This document shows, in pieces, positions 6,155 through 12,700 of a stretch of DNA of 12,700 bases; position 1 is the first letter of the stretch; each line of letters opens with the position of its first letter. The notes below the pieces were generated by a model. It was not told where the DNA came from and did no database searches. It worked only from the letters and a program-made list of their open reading frames with translations. The DNA is from Cephalothrix spiralis (lineage: Eukaryota > Nemertea > Palaeonemertea > Archinemertea > Cephalotrichidae): the NCBI GenBank assembly GCA_032353305.1, contig JAUCNG010245523.1, forward strand, positions 1 to 12,700. Direction: 5' to 3'. The position numbers and the translations under genes were made by a program.

Positions 6155-8449
6155 TTAGGTTTTCGAGTCTATTTCCTTTGTGTTCCACTGTCTTCTTCCT
6201 GATTCAGCGGATTTCATAACCATTAGAATACTTCTCAACTTTGTTCTGCATTCTACAGCTGTCGGTCTGTCCGATCTCTTCTGGCTCCAACAGGAAGTTA
6301 TGAAATTTTGGATAACCTTTGGTGGGTTATTTGGTCCAAGAAATGGCGGCCTTTTGCCTTCTTTCATGAATTCAAGAACTTGATCTATTTTAAAGTTCTT
6401 TAAGAAATCCACTTCGAAGTACAAATTACCCATCCATATTTCATAACACAATAGTCCCAACGCATAGCAGTCTGTTTTCGCGGAATATTCACCGCGAAAA
6501 CATTCCAGTGCCAAATAAACTTTAGTTCCCTTAATTTGGTTTGAATGCTCAACTTCCTCTTTAATGAAATCTGACAAACCGAAATCACAAATCTTCACAA
6601 TAGAATACGTCGTAAGCATGATGTTAGTTAGTTTTAGGTCCTTATGGATGCATTTCATCGAGTGAAGATATTTCAGACCATTGCAAATCTGTAGGATTGT
6701 TTTCACTGCATCATGTACGCATGTGGAATAACGTTTAGAGTCAAATAACAGTCCAGGGTTTCTGTTTTTTAATTTGCCGTCTTCAATATAGTACTTTTTG
6801 AGATCCTGATCACAACATTCCATAAAGATCGATACGGATGACTGGTTCTCCAAACGGTTATAATATGCACCATAAAGTTTAACTATATTCGTATGACTGA
6901 ATTCTTCCATTTTATTAACTTCCTCTATCAATGCATCAAAATGGCCTTTTTTGTAAAATTTTATATTCATTTTCTTCATCGCTACATCTATATTATTGCT
7001 GTTTTTACGCACACTGCCTTTGAATACAGTCCCAAATGATCCACTGCCTATCTGTGTTAAATTTCTACTGCCATTTAACTTCACTAGTCTTAACATGAAA
7101 TCTTTGTCATCATGCAGATTCATAAAACTGAAATTGTACTTCACATGCTTTGGCAACCTAGGAAAAATTTTGTCAGAAATTTTCATAAATTTGTCAATTG
7201 AGTTATAATGATTTTTAATAGCTTGAAAGTATTTTATTTCACAATTAATCTTTAGAATAATGTTGTTAAATCCAGGTAAATCTTTGTGAGATGTTGCACA
7301 ATCTTTGCATCTTTTGAGCTCGACGAGTATTCGCTGAATATCTTTATCAATATTCTCATCTGCATTATCAATATAGTCTTCAGTTATATCAACTAATTCA
7401 TTTTCGTTAAGGAAATGTGAGAAAAGATAGGAAAACAGTTTGAAAGAATGAGTTTCTATTGAGGCTAAAAGTGTATTTATATCAACTGTTAAGCATCTAC
7501 ATTGGATTAAGTATTCGATTATTAGTACCCGGTTACATCTAACTGCTTGTATAAGGGTAAATGTAAGGTCTACTTTTATATTCAAAGAATTATCAATGAT
7601 ATTAAGCAAATCCTTAAACAAATCGAAATGTCCATTTCGTGCTGCTATATCTAATGCTGAAAAGCCGTAATGTTTTTGATCAACATTCGCCCCGCCTTGA
7701 ATTAATATAGATACAACATCACAATGCGCATTTAGCGCTGCTAAATGTAATGCTGAACGTTCGTCAATTGTTTGCAAATCAACATTCGCCCCACATTGAA
7801 TTAATGCAGATACAACATCACAATGTCCGTTTTGCGCTGCTAAAAGTAATGATGTAGCGCCGTCATTTCTTTGCAAATTAACATTCGCCCCACCTTTAAT
7901 TAATGCAGATACAACGTCACAATGTCCATCTTGAGCGGATAACTGTAATGCTGAATAGCCGTCATTTCTTTGCAAATCAACATTCGCCCCGCCTTTAATT
8001 AATGCAGATACAACAGCATTATGTCCATTTTGAGCTGCTAACTGTAATGCTGAATAGTCGTCATTTCTTAGCAAATCAACATTCGCCCCACCTTTAATTA
8101 ATGCAGATACAACGTCACAATGTTCCTGTTGCGCAGCAAGATGTAATGATGAAACGCCGTCATTTCTTTGAAAATCAGCATTCGCTCCACTTTGAATTAA
8201 TGCAGATACAACGTTACAATGCCCAAATTGCGCTGCGCAAAGTAATGCTGAATAACCATCAAATCTTAGCAAATTAACATTAGCCTCTAACCGTAAAAGT
8301 AACTCTGTTATTTCAACAGCACCAGCCTCTGCAGCAAGGTGTAGAAATGAACCATATGTTGTATCCCTATAGTCAGCACCGAAAGCTTCCACGAGAAATT
8401 TAATAGTATTTAGATCATTGTTACTTATAGCTGAAATGGCGGCATCCAT
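6155..8449 (-). CDS. Ankyrin-repeat protein kinase, single exon, nested in host intron
   Basis: A 764-residue intronless ORF. The ATG context is strong (AACAATGG: A at -3, G at +4). Residues 1-294 form about nine ankyrin repeats. Those starting at 64, 97, 130, 163, 196, 229 and 262 are exactly 33 residues apart, with SALxLAAQNGHCDVVSALI and GGANVDLQRN-type modules. Residues 295-450 are unassigned and probably helical. Residues 463-742 are a kinase domain: Gly loop IGSGSFGTVFKG (467-478), VAMK Lys492, helix-C Glu510, HKDLKLTN (602-609) with Asp604, Lys606 and Asn609, DFG 622-624, ALE at 647-649 instead of APE, Asp660 and Arg728. All main catalytic residues are present, so it is probably an active Ser/Thr-type (TKL-like) kinase with Lys for Arg in HRD. 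Ankyrin repeats would bind a partner; the substrate is unknown. No signal peptide or membrane segment is evident. It lies on the host gene's strand within the intron 4531-9995. Confidence 0.93.
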   Translation of the reverse strand: MDAAISAISNNDLNTIKFLVEAFGADYRDTTYGSFLHLAAEAGAVEITELLLRLEANVNLLRFDGYSALLCAAQFGHCNVVSALIQSGANADFQRNDGVSSLHLAAQQEHCDVVSALIKGGANVDLLRNDDYSALQLAAQNGHNAVVSALIKGGANVDLQRNDGYSALQLSAQDGHCDVVSALIKGGANVNLQRNDGATSLLLAAQNGHCDVVSALIQCGANVDLQTIDERSALHLAALNAHCDVVSILIQGGANVDQKHYGFSALDIAARNGHFDLFKDLLNIIDNSLNIKVDLTFTLIQAVRCNRVLIIEYLIQCRCLTVDINTLLASIETHSFKLFSYLFSHFLNENELVDITEDYIDNADENIDKDIQRILVELKRCKDCATSHKDLPGFNNIILKINCEIKYFQAIKNHYNSIDKFMKISDKIFPRLPKHVKYNFSFMNLHDDKDFMLRLVKLNGSRNLTQIGSGSFGTVFKGSVRKNSNNIDVAMKKMNIKFYKKGHFDALIEEVNKMEEFSHTNIVKLYGAYYNRLENQSSVSIFMECCDQDLKKYYIEDGKLKNRNPGLLFDSKRYSTCVHDAVKTILQICNGLKYLHSMKCIHKDLKLTNIMLTTYSIVKICDFGLSDFIKEEVEHSNQIKGTKVYLALECFRGEYSAKTDCYALGLLCYEIWMGNLYFEVDFLKNFKIDQVLEFMKEGKRPPFLGPNNPPKVIQNFITSCWSQKRSDRPTAVECRTKLRSILMVMKSAESGRRQWNTKEIDSKT
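7667..8260 (-). repeat. 99-bp tandem repeats encoding ankyrin repeats
   Basis: Six consecutive 99-bp units (residues 64-261) are close copies at the DNA level. For example, TTAATGCAGA on the plus strand recurs at 7801, 7900, 7999, 8098 and 8197. The regular spacing and near-identity indicate recent tandem duplication or gene conversion within the gene. The flanking ankyrin repeats (residues 1-63 and 262-294) are much more diverged. Confidence 0.9.
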
Positions 8450-8901
8450 TGTTCATGAAACCTGATTAAACCGTATTCATTAATCCTAAATATCCCGAAT
8501 ATGTATACTTCTCATTTTAAGAACACAACTGCCAAACTATAAGTTTGTAATGTACATATATACGCACGTACCAATAGCTATCCCATAATAGACTCGTACT
8601 TATCATAAATTGTATTGTTAATATTTATAATATAAACCGCTGTAGGTTCTATATCTATACATAAAAACATGCCAAAGCCAGTGGCCAAAGCTTTAAAAAT
8701 GACGTTGATTGAACTTATTGAATACGATGATTTATTTGAATGGAGGAATGTTATGAATATTTGAATGGAATTTAAAATGTTATGGAAAAATCAAAAAATC
8801 TTATTATAAGTAACTAGCTGCATGTAATCACGTACGCTTGTACAAAAACATGTTCTTATAATTGAATGATATAAACACAATTTTCCGTGTTGAATTAGAT
8901 T

Positions 8902-9040
8902 GATATATAAATCCTACAATTACGGTCACTAATCCAATCTGTTCGAATCCGGACAGGGAAAATATGAAATTTAGTGTAATTTCTTTCTCTCTCGATCAGT
9001 CCAGAGTTTCATTAGGCCGTAATTGTAGGATTTATATATC
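8902..9040. mobile_element. Short MITE with perfect 24-bp TIRs
   Basis: The 24 bases at 8902-8925 (GATATATAAATCCTACAATT then ACGG) are the exact reverse complement of 9017-9040. The 139-bp element has no coding capacity. The AT-rich outer bases make the precise boundary and any TA duplication ambiguous. Perfect arms suggest a relatively recent insertion or a selected hairpin. Confidence 0.85.
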
Positions 9041-9231
9041 TATGTTCTTATAATATTTTAGTCATTTTTTGCCCAAAAATATAAAATCCCTCAATTTAGG
9101 AGCATGATTTTTTAAAATTATGTCGGCAATCTATTCTTCTTAGAACTCCTAAAAATAAACACAACTGCGTTAAGCCGTTTTAATTATAATTTTAAAAGCC
9201 CTTTAAGGGTTAACGTAACGTATTTCATGTA

Positions 9232-9757
9232 TAGGTTGTTGTATATCAAATCCCAGGTATTCGAGAGCTGTATTCATATCAGATAGTCAAATTTAATTTA
9301 GCTCCCCTAGCGGAGGAATTTTTTGTACTTATTCAGAAATTATGTTTTGTTTAATATTTGATTTCAGTTCAGAAGTTTAGTTCACGGGTTCAGTTCAAGA
9401 TTTCAGTTCATGAGTTCAGTTCATGAGTTATGTTCATGACTTCAGTTCATATGAGTTCAGTCCACGAGTTCAGTTCATGAGTTCAGTTCACGAGTTCAAT
9501 TCACAGGTTCAATTCCTGGGTTCAGTTCACATGTTCAGTTCAAGTTTTCAGTTCATGAGTTCAGTTCATGAATTCAGGTCATAGTTCAGTTCACTGGTTT
9601 AGTTCAATTGTTAACTTTACGAGTTAAGTTCACCGGTTCAGTTCATGGGTTTCGTTCAGGAGTTCATTTCTTGAGTTCAGTTCATGAGTTCAGTTCATTT
9701 AAAAACCCAGTCCAGCGAAAACATATATACTTGTACGCAGTTCAGTACAAGTTCTAG
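9232..9757 (+). mobile_element. Helitron-like non-autonomous element, copy 2
   Basis: A plus-strand copy of the 5052-5590 element: start TAGGTTGTTGTATATCAAAT, the unique region with GCTCCCCTAGCGGAGG, a 13-bp array (about 9366-9700), then the hairpin at 9729-9752 and T-CTAG at 9754-9757, followed by T. The unique parts of the two copies are very similar, with small indels; the arrays differ in unit order. It is inverted relative to copy 1, with the ankyrin-kinase gene between them. Confidence 0.75.
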
Positions 9758-9995
9758 TTTATTAATTTCTTTTTAATAATTATTTTTTACGAAATTTTTA
9801 CGTATTAAAATACTTTTCTAGACTCCTAAATTTAGAATCCTGCGCCCAACTGTACATATTGCGCGCGGTTTAAAAAAGATAAAGAAGAGAATATTTGAAT
9901 GCTAAAGGTCCTTATCCAGGTGGCGCTATTTTTAATCTAATCTATGTTGCATTGTCTGGTTTAATGGTTTTGGCAATAAAAATCTTTCAACTCAC

Positions 9996-10182
9996 TTTCT
10001 ATCGTCGGGGTACACAGATCGGAGTCTTTGTCATACGTTCGTGGTCTTAAAATTTGAAACGATGAATGCTGTTCAAGCCAAGCCTTTAACGTTCCCGCAG
10101 TTGGGGCATTAGGGCCCGTTAATAATTTTCCAGTCTTTCGATCCATAACAACAATTCGCTCCATATGGTGGGGGAACACAAT
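9996..10182 (-). CDS. DIDO1/PHF3-like, exon C: GPxAP...LKxWL segment
   Basis: The 187-nt exon has a TTTTACAG acceptor (ending at 10183) and a GTGAGT donor (starting at 9995). It begins in phase 0 and ends one base into a codon, completed by AA at the start of the 4530 exon. It reads IVFPHHMERIVVMDRKTGKL, then GPNAPTAGTLKAWLEQH and SFQILRP. The pattern TG+xLxGPxAPTxxxLxxWLxxHxxF is a conserved pre-TFIIS segment of DIDO-type proteins, following the Cys/His cluster. The last 20 or so residues are acidic and polar and look like linker. Its donor opens the 5.5 kb intron that contains the ankyrin-kinase gene. Confidence 0.87.
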
Positions 10183-10421
10183 CTGTAAAATCAAAAGTTT
10201 GGGAAAAAATACCCGAAAAGATTATAAAGAATTCTACTTTTGTGAAAACGGGAATTTTAAACTTCGGCCAAAAGGCCAACGAAGAACTCATTTTAATATT
10301 ATTAGTTTATGCCGCTAGGGTCAGGTCATCAGGTGAGCGCAGTATGACAAAAATCGTACACGTTTGACAGGATTCATAACAAATCAGTTATTTTCAAATT
10401 CTTCCTCTCAGTATCTCCGGA

Positions 10422-10834
10422 AATGTCAAAATAGCGCTGCTTAGCGCTAGCGCTAGAATAGCCTGAAGCGGCGCTAGGCATCGCAGGTACGGAACATTTT
10501 TCGAGCGCTATCAGTCACTACGGATCACTATGGATCGACAATAGGGGCGGGGAGATTTTTAGATTTTTAAAGAAAAAATCCGCTTGCAAATGGAACAAAT
10601 CGGAACAAATGAGAAAAAACAGAACAAACTTGAGAAAGTTTATTTTGCTTTTTAATAAAAATTATTTTTAGATACTATATAACAAAAATTGCGCTTTGGA
10701 CAGCTTTGGAGCTCTATTTACTGCCAATCAAACCGGGGACTTTGCGCTGAAGGAGTTCTGTGGATCAGGGCGGTTCACCAATTTCTAGCGCTAGGATTGC
10801 TCTAGGCGACGCTAAACATAGCTATTTTGACATT
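10422..10834. mobile_element. GCGCTA-rich TIR element
   Basis: AATGTCAAAATAGC (10422-10435) is the exact reverse complement of 10821-10834, and similarity continues to about 25 bp with three mismatches. Both subterminal regions are rich in AGCGCTAG words, while the centre is AT-rich. No coding capacity. It looks like a non-autonomous DNA transposon of unassigned superfamily. Confidence 0.7.
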
Positions 10835-10929
10835 CTGTCTCATCCGTAGTCAGTGAGAAAAAACTCACAAGGGTACATGTACGATTGGCCATTCGTACAT
10901 CGGGATATAGTGCAGCTGCCTAAAGGCTT

Positions 10930-11364
10930 ATTCATACTCCGTCAGTTTTTCTAGTGGCACAGTATTTTCCAAAAGTGCGCTCGATTCAAATATTACCAAG
11001 TGACCAAGTGTAGCGTTCATACTTCATGAGGAAGTTTGAAGTTTTAGTCATTGCAAAAAAACCAACACCGACTAAAAAAGTATGAACGGTGGACTTGGTA
11101 TTTTGTTGGCACGGTTTTATACACAGGTTTTCTCGATAGATGTCAAATACGAATGAATTTGTGCTACGATTCCAACATCGGCTCTCACAGAATGATTACA
11201 GTTTATTTGCCAATTCGATTAAAGTACACGTGCTAAGAGTTCATCGGGGTTAAGAAAATCCTCACTAGATTTACTTATTTCAGTCCGTGAGTATGACCTT
11301 TCGATGTTCTGAGGAAAAATCTGTGCCCATTCTGGCCCATTCGCAAAACTGACGGAGTATGAAT
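10930..11364. mobile_element. MITE with perfect 20-bp TIRs and inner inverted repeat
   Basis: ATTCATACTCCGTCAGTTTT (10930-10949) is the exact reverse complement of 11345-11364. Inside, 11003-11024 and 11078-11099 form a second inverted repeat (19 of 22 matches) that shares the TTCATACT word with the outer arms. No transposase. Target duplication not clear. Confidence 0.85.
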
Positions 11365-11433
11365 CTACAACACTGTACTATATCTTATTGTGTGTGATTT
11401 TTTTTGAGATTTTAAACAATTTACATTACAAAC

Positions 11434-11616
11434 CTTTCCTCCAGTTACACGAGCCTTTTCCCTCGCTAAAATAGCCAAAGACTCGGCAGCATGCCTATGA
11501 ATACATTCTCGTCCACAGTACACAGAAGTTTCTTCTGATTTTTCATTACATTTAGTAAATATACATTTAATATCGTCGGCAAGCCTTTGACTTTTGGGTA
11601 CCGAAGAAGCAAAACT
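11434..11616 (-). CDS. DIDO1/PHF3-like, exon B: Cys/His cluster
   Basis: The 61-codon exon lies between an acceptor (TTTTATTGCAG, ending at 11617) and a donor (AAG then GTTTGT, starting at 11433), phase 0 at both ends. It encodes a likely zinc-binding motif. Within the exon, the candidate ligands are Cys18, Cys23, Cys34, Cys38 and His42, seen in SVYCGRECIHRHAAESLA. The same kind of cluster, with a YC-x3-C-x3-H core followed by an alanine-rich helix, is known just before the TFIIS-like region in DIDO1-type proteins; CXXC1/CFP1 has a related one. Before it lies a serine-rich stretch and after it a basic tail (AREKARVTGGK). The frame joins directly to the next exon at 10182. Confidence 0.85.
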
Positions 11617-12583
11617 CTGCAATAAAACAATGATTAAAGTTACTTAAATGTATGTATCATCGGAAGGATTTGAAAGGATCTTTTGACAGGCGGTTTTAGT
11701 CCACTTGAGTGCCGGGAAAAACCGAAATTGCTGTCAATATTTAAAAAAAAGGAAATAAAAATATGAACTTGAAATATATTTGAAATTTATTTAACATTTT
11801 GAACGTAAAATGAGTCCGGGAGAGATAAATATAAAAATGGCTGAACCCATCACAAATTGCAATAGAATTTTTTTTCGCCGAGAAGGTCCGTATGGGTTCG
11901 TATAAGCACCAACTAAAAGTCTAAAAAAAATCTAGGTGGTGCCAACTCAGGAAATCTATTTTTCCATAATGGCCGCTATCGATCAAGAAACCCCTTTAAA
12001 ATGGACACAAACTTATGGACTAACAAACTTATTAGTACAAACAAAGAGGATTCATCCTTAAAAATCAAACCTCAATCGTTTGAAAAAGTTCAAAAAGTGA
12101 ATACCCGGTACTAGAAAAAACTCAAGATTATATTGACAGCGTCGGCGGCCGCGGCGCGCCGGGTGATTTTTATCGGCGGAGGCGGATAGAAATTAATCGG
12201 CGGCGGGGCGCACGTCTGCTTACAGCGCAGGCTTAATCATACATCAGACGGCAAATTCCCGCAATCAGTTTTTCTCGGCACCGATGTGTGACAAAAACCG
12301 CCAATTCGTCGGCCGAGATATATCAAAAATAGAGAATTGTAATTTGCCAATATCGCGTTATAATGGTATTCGGAGTACTGGCGTGCCCACCTGTGGTGAT
12401 TTAGGTCGTTAAGAGTTATCAGCGCAAGCGCTTTACAAGCATTTATTGCACCACCATGCGATGCATACCATTGACTAGTACATAAACGCATGGGTGTTCT
12501 TTACCCGCGTTGGGGACTTTATTTTGCATAATTCTACAAAAGTTCTGTCTCGTCTCTGACGTCACTATTTTGCCGTGACTTAC
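11617..12583. other. Host-gene intron, 0.97 kb
   Basis: AT-rich sequence with one sharply GC-rich patch (12138-12215). An 84-codon minus-strand frame at 12237-12491 has no recognisable motif and no exon signals, so it is not called. TGACGTCA occurs at 12557-12564, just inside the intron. Confidence 0.65.
12138..12215. repeat. GC-rich CGG-repeat patch
   Basis: About 80 bp dominated by CGGCGG words in otherwise AT-rich DNA, with ATCGGCGG recurring. It contains GCGGCCGC (12145-12152) directly followed by GGCGCGCC (12153-12160). Probably part of a diverged dispersed repeat or a small CpG-rich patch; no boundaries were found. Confidence 0.6.
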
Positions 12584-12700
12584 CCTAAACACCCTGAACT
12601 TGCTTTTCTTCTTATATTTAGGTTGTTCAGGTTTAACAAGAACGATTTGTGATGATGATGTTGAGTCATCGGCATCACATGGCTTTAACTTTATCTTCAG
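12584..12700 (-). CDS. DIDO1/PHF3-like, exon A (partial, basic linker)
   Basis: This exon enters from beyond the right edge and is open over 39 codons to a consensus donor (AGG then GTAAGT; intron begins at 12583). The peptide is hydrophilic and basic, with a serine run after DADDST and a lysine-rich end (QPKYKKKSKFRVFR). It resembles the low-complexity basic linker that precedes the Cys/His cluster in DIDO-type proteins, possibly a nuclear localisation region. It ends in phase 0, matching the next exon at 11616. No domain is recognisable in it. The call rests on the strong donor, the open frame and the phase match, so it is less certain than the conserved exons. Confidence 0.65.

Larger units (their letters stand above)
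8450..9995. other. Host intron, part upstream of the ankyrin-kinase gene
   Basis: It holds the presumed 5' UTR and promoter of the nested gene, the 8902-9040 MITE, and the Helitron-like copy 2 (9232-9757). The 450 bp before the ATG are AT-rich without a convincing core promoter. 9758-9995 shows nothing else except the donor of the 9996 exon. Confidence 0.65.
10183..11433. other. Host-gene intron, 1.25 kb
   Basis: Most of it is two TIR elements, 10422-10834 and 10930-11364. A small hairpin (ATGTACGA/TCGTACAT, 10877-10900) lies between them. Plus-strand open frames inside the second element show no protein features. Confidence 0.75.
624..12700 (-). other. DIDO1/PHF3-like gene, partial, seven exons (gene span)
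   Basis: Seven minus-strand exons joined by consensus splice sites give 316 uninterrupted codons. The domain order is basic linker, Cys/His cluster, a GPNAPTAGTLKAWLEQH segment and a TFIIS central domain (TFS2M). In established families this order is seen in the DIDO1/PHF3 group, nuclear proteins that bind RNA polymerase II and chromatin. The N-terminal PHD region and C-terminal SPOC domain that would settle the assignment are off the window. Junction phases are 0, 0, 1, 2, 0, 0 in transcription order and every join preserves the frame, which strongly supports the model. Which paralogue or orthologue it is (DIDO1, PHF3, SPOCD1 or an invertebrate pro-orthologue) cannot be decided here, so no symbol is given. 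Confidence 0.85.

Noticed and set aside
8622-8630. TTATAAATA on the minus strand as a TATA box for the kinase gene
   Set aside because: About 175 bp before the ATG, in sequence where such words are common; no supporting initiator.
8941-8950. GTTCGAATCC, resembling a tRNA B box
   Set aside because: No A box or cloverleaf at suitable distance; it is inside the 8902-9040 MITE. A tRNA gene or intact SINE is not supported.
5590-9232. Capture of the kinase gene by a Helitron-like element
   Set aside because: The gene lies outside the 5' ends of both full copies and beyond the 3' end of the truncated one, so end-bypass from any of them would run away from it. Bracketing is noted instead.
11051-11236. 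61-codon plus-strand frame
   Set aside because: Lies inside the 10930-11364 MITE; no motif or transposase similarity.
12237-12491. 84-codon minus-strand frame
   Set aside because: No recognisable family, no fitting acceptor and donor pair, and it is not needed to keep the host frame.

Overview
The window looks like AT-rich nuclear DNA of an animal, most plausibly a bivalve mollusc. The evidence is small exons with consensus GT/AG junctions spread over kilobases, many short non-autonomous transposons, and frequent ACATGTACATGT-type words. The taxon is an inference; nothing in the sequence names a species.

Host gene. A partial gene runs right to left on the minus strand across the whole window. 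Seven exons can be placed at 12584-12700 (continues off the right edge), 11434-11616, 9996-10182, 4428-4530, 3155-3314, 2099-2203 and 624-716. All splice phases agree (0, 0, 1, 2, 0, 0), and the exons sum to 948 nt, or 316 codons without a stop. They encode, in order, a basic linker, a Cys/His cluster (C-x4-C-x10-C-x3-C-x3-H), a short GPNAPTAGTLKAWLEQH segment, and a complete TFIIS central domain split over three exons. This order fits the DIDO1/PHF3 group of RNA polymerase II-associated regulators. The PHD finger (expected upstream) and SPOC domain (expected downstream) are outside the window.

Nested gene. The 5.5 kb intron 4531-9995 holds a single-exon minus-strand gene, 6155-8449, for a 764-residue protein. 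It has about nine N-terminal ankyrin repeats, a roughly 160-residue unassigned middle, and a C-terminal Ser/Thr-type protein kinase domain.

Mobile DNA. The nested gene lies between two inverted copies (5052-5590 minus, 9232-9757 plus) of a short Helitron-like element. The element has a 13-bp tandem array, an 8-bp-stem hairpin and a CTAG terminus followed by T. A third 3' end of the same family lies at about 5828-5945. Other introns carry a 443-bp foldback element (1626-2068), a TIR element with TCCCAATATT ends (about 2550-2960), a 139-bp MITE with perfect 24-bp TIRs (8902-9040), a GCGCTA-rich TIR element (10422-10834), a 435-bp MITE with perfect 20-bp TIRs and an inner inverted repeat (10930-11364), and a probable hAT end (1-224). 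Most of the intron length is therefore explained by repeats. The host gene and the nested gene have no visible functional link beyond location and strand.
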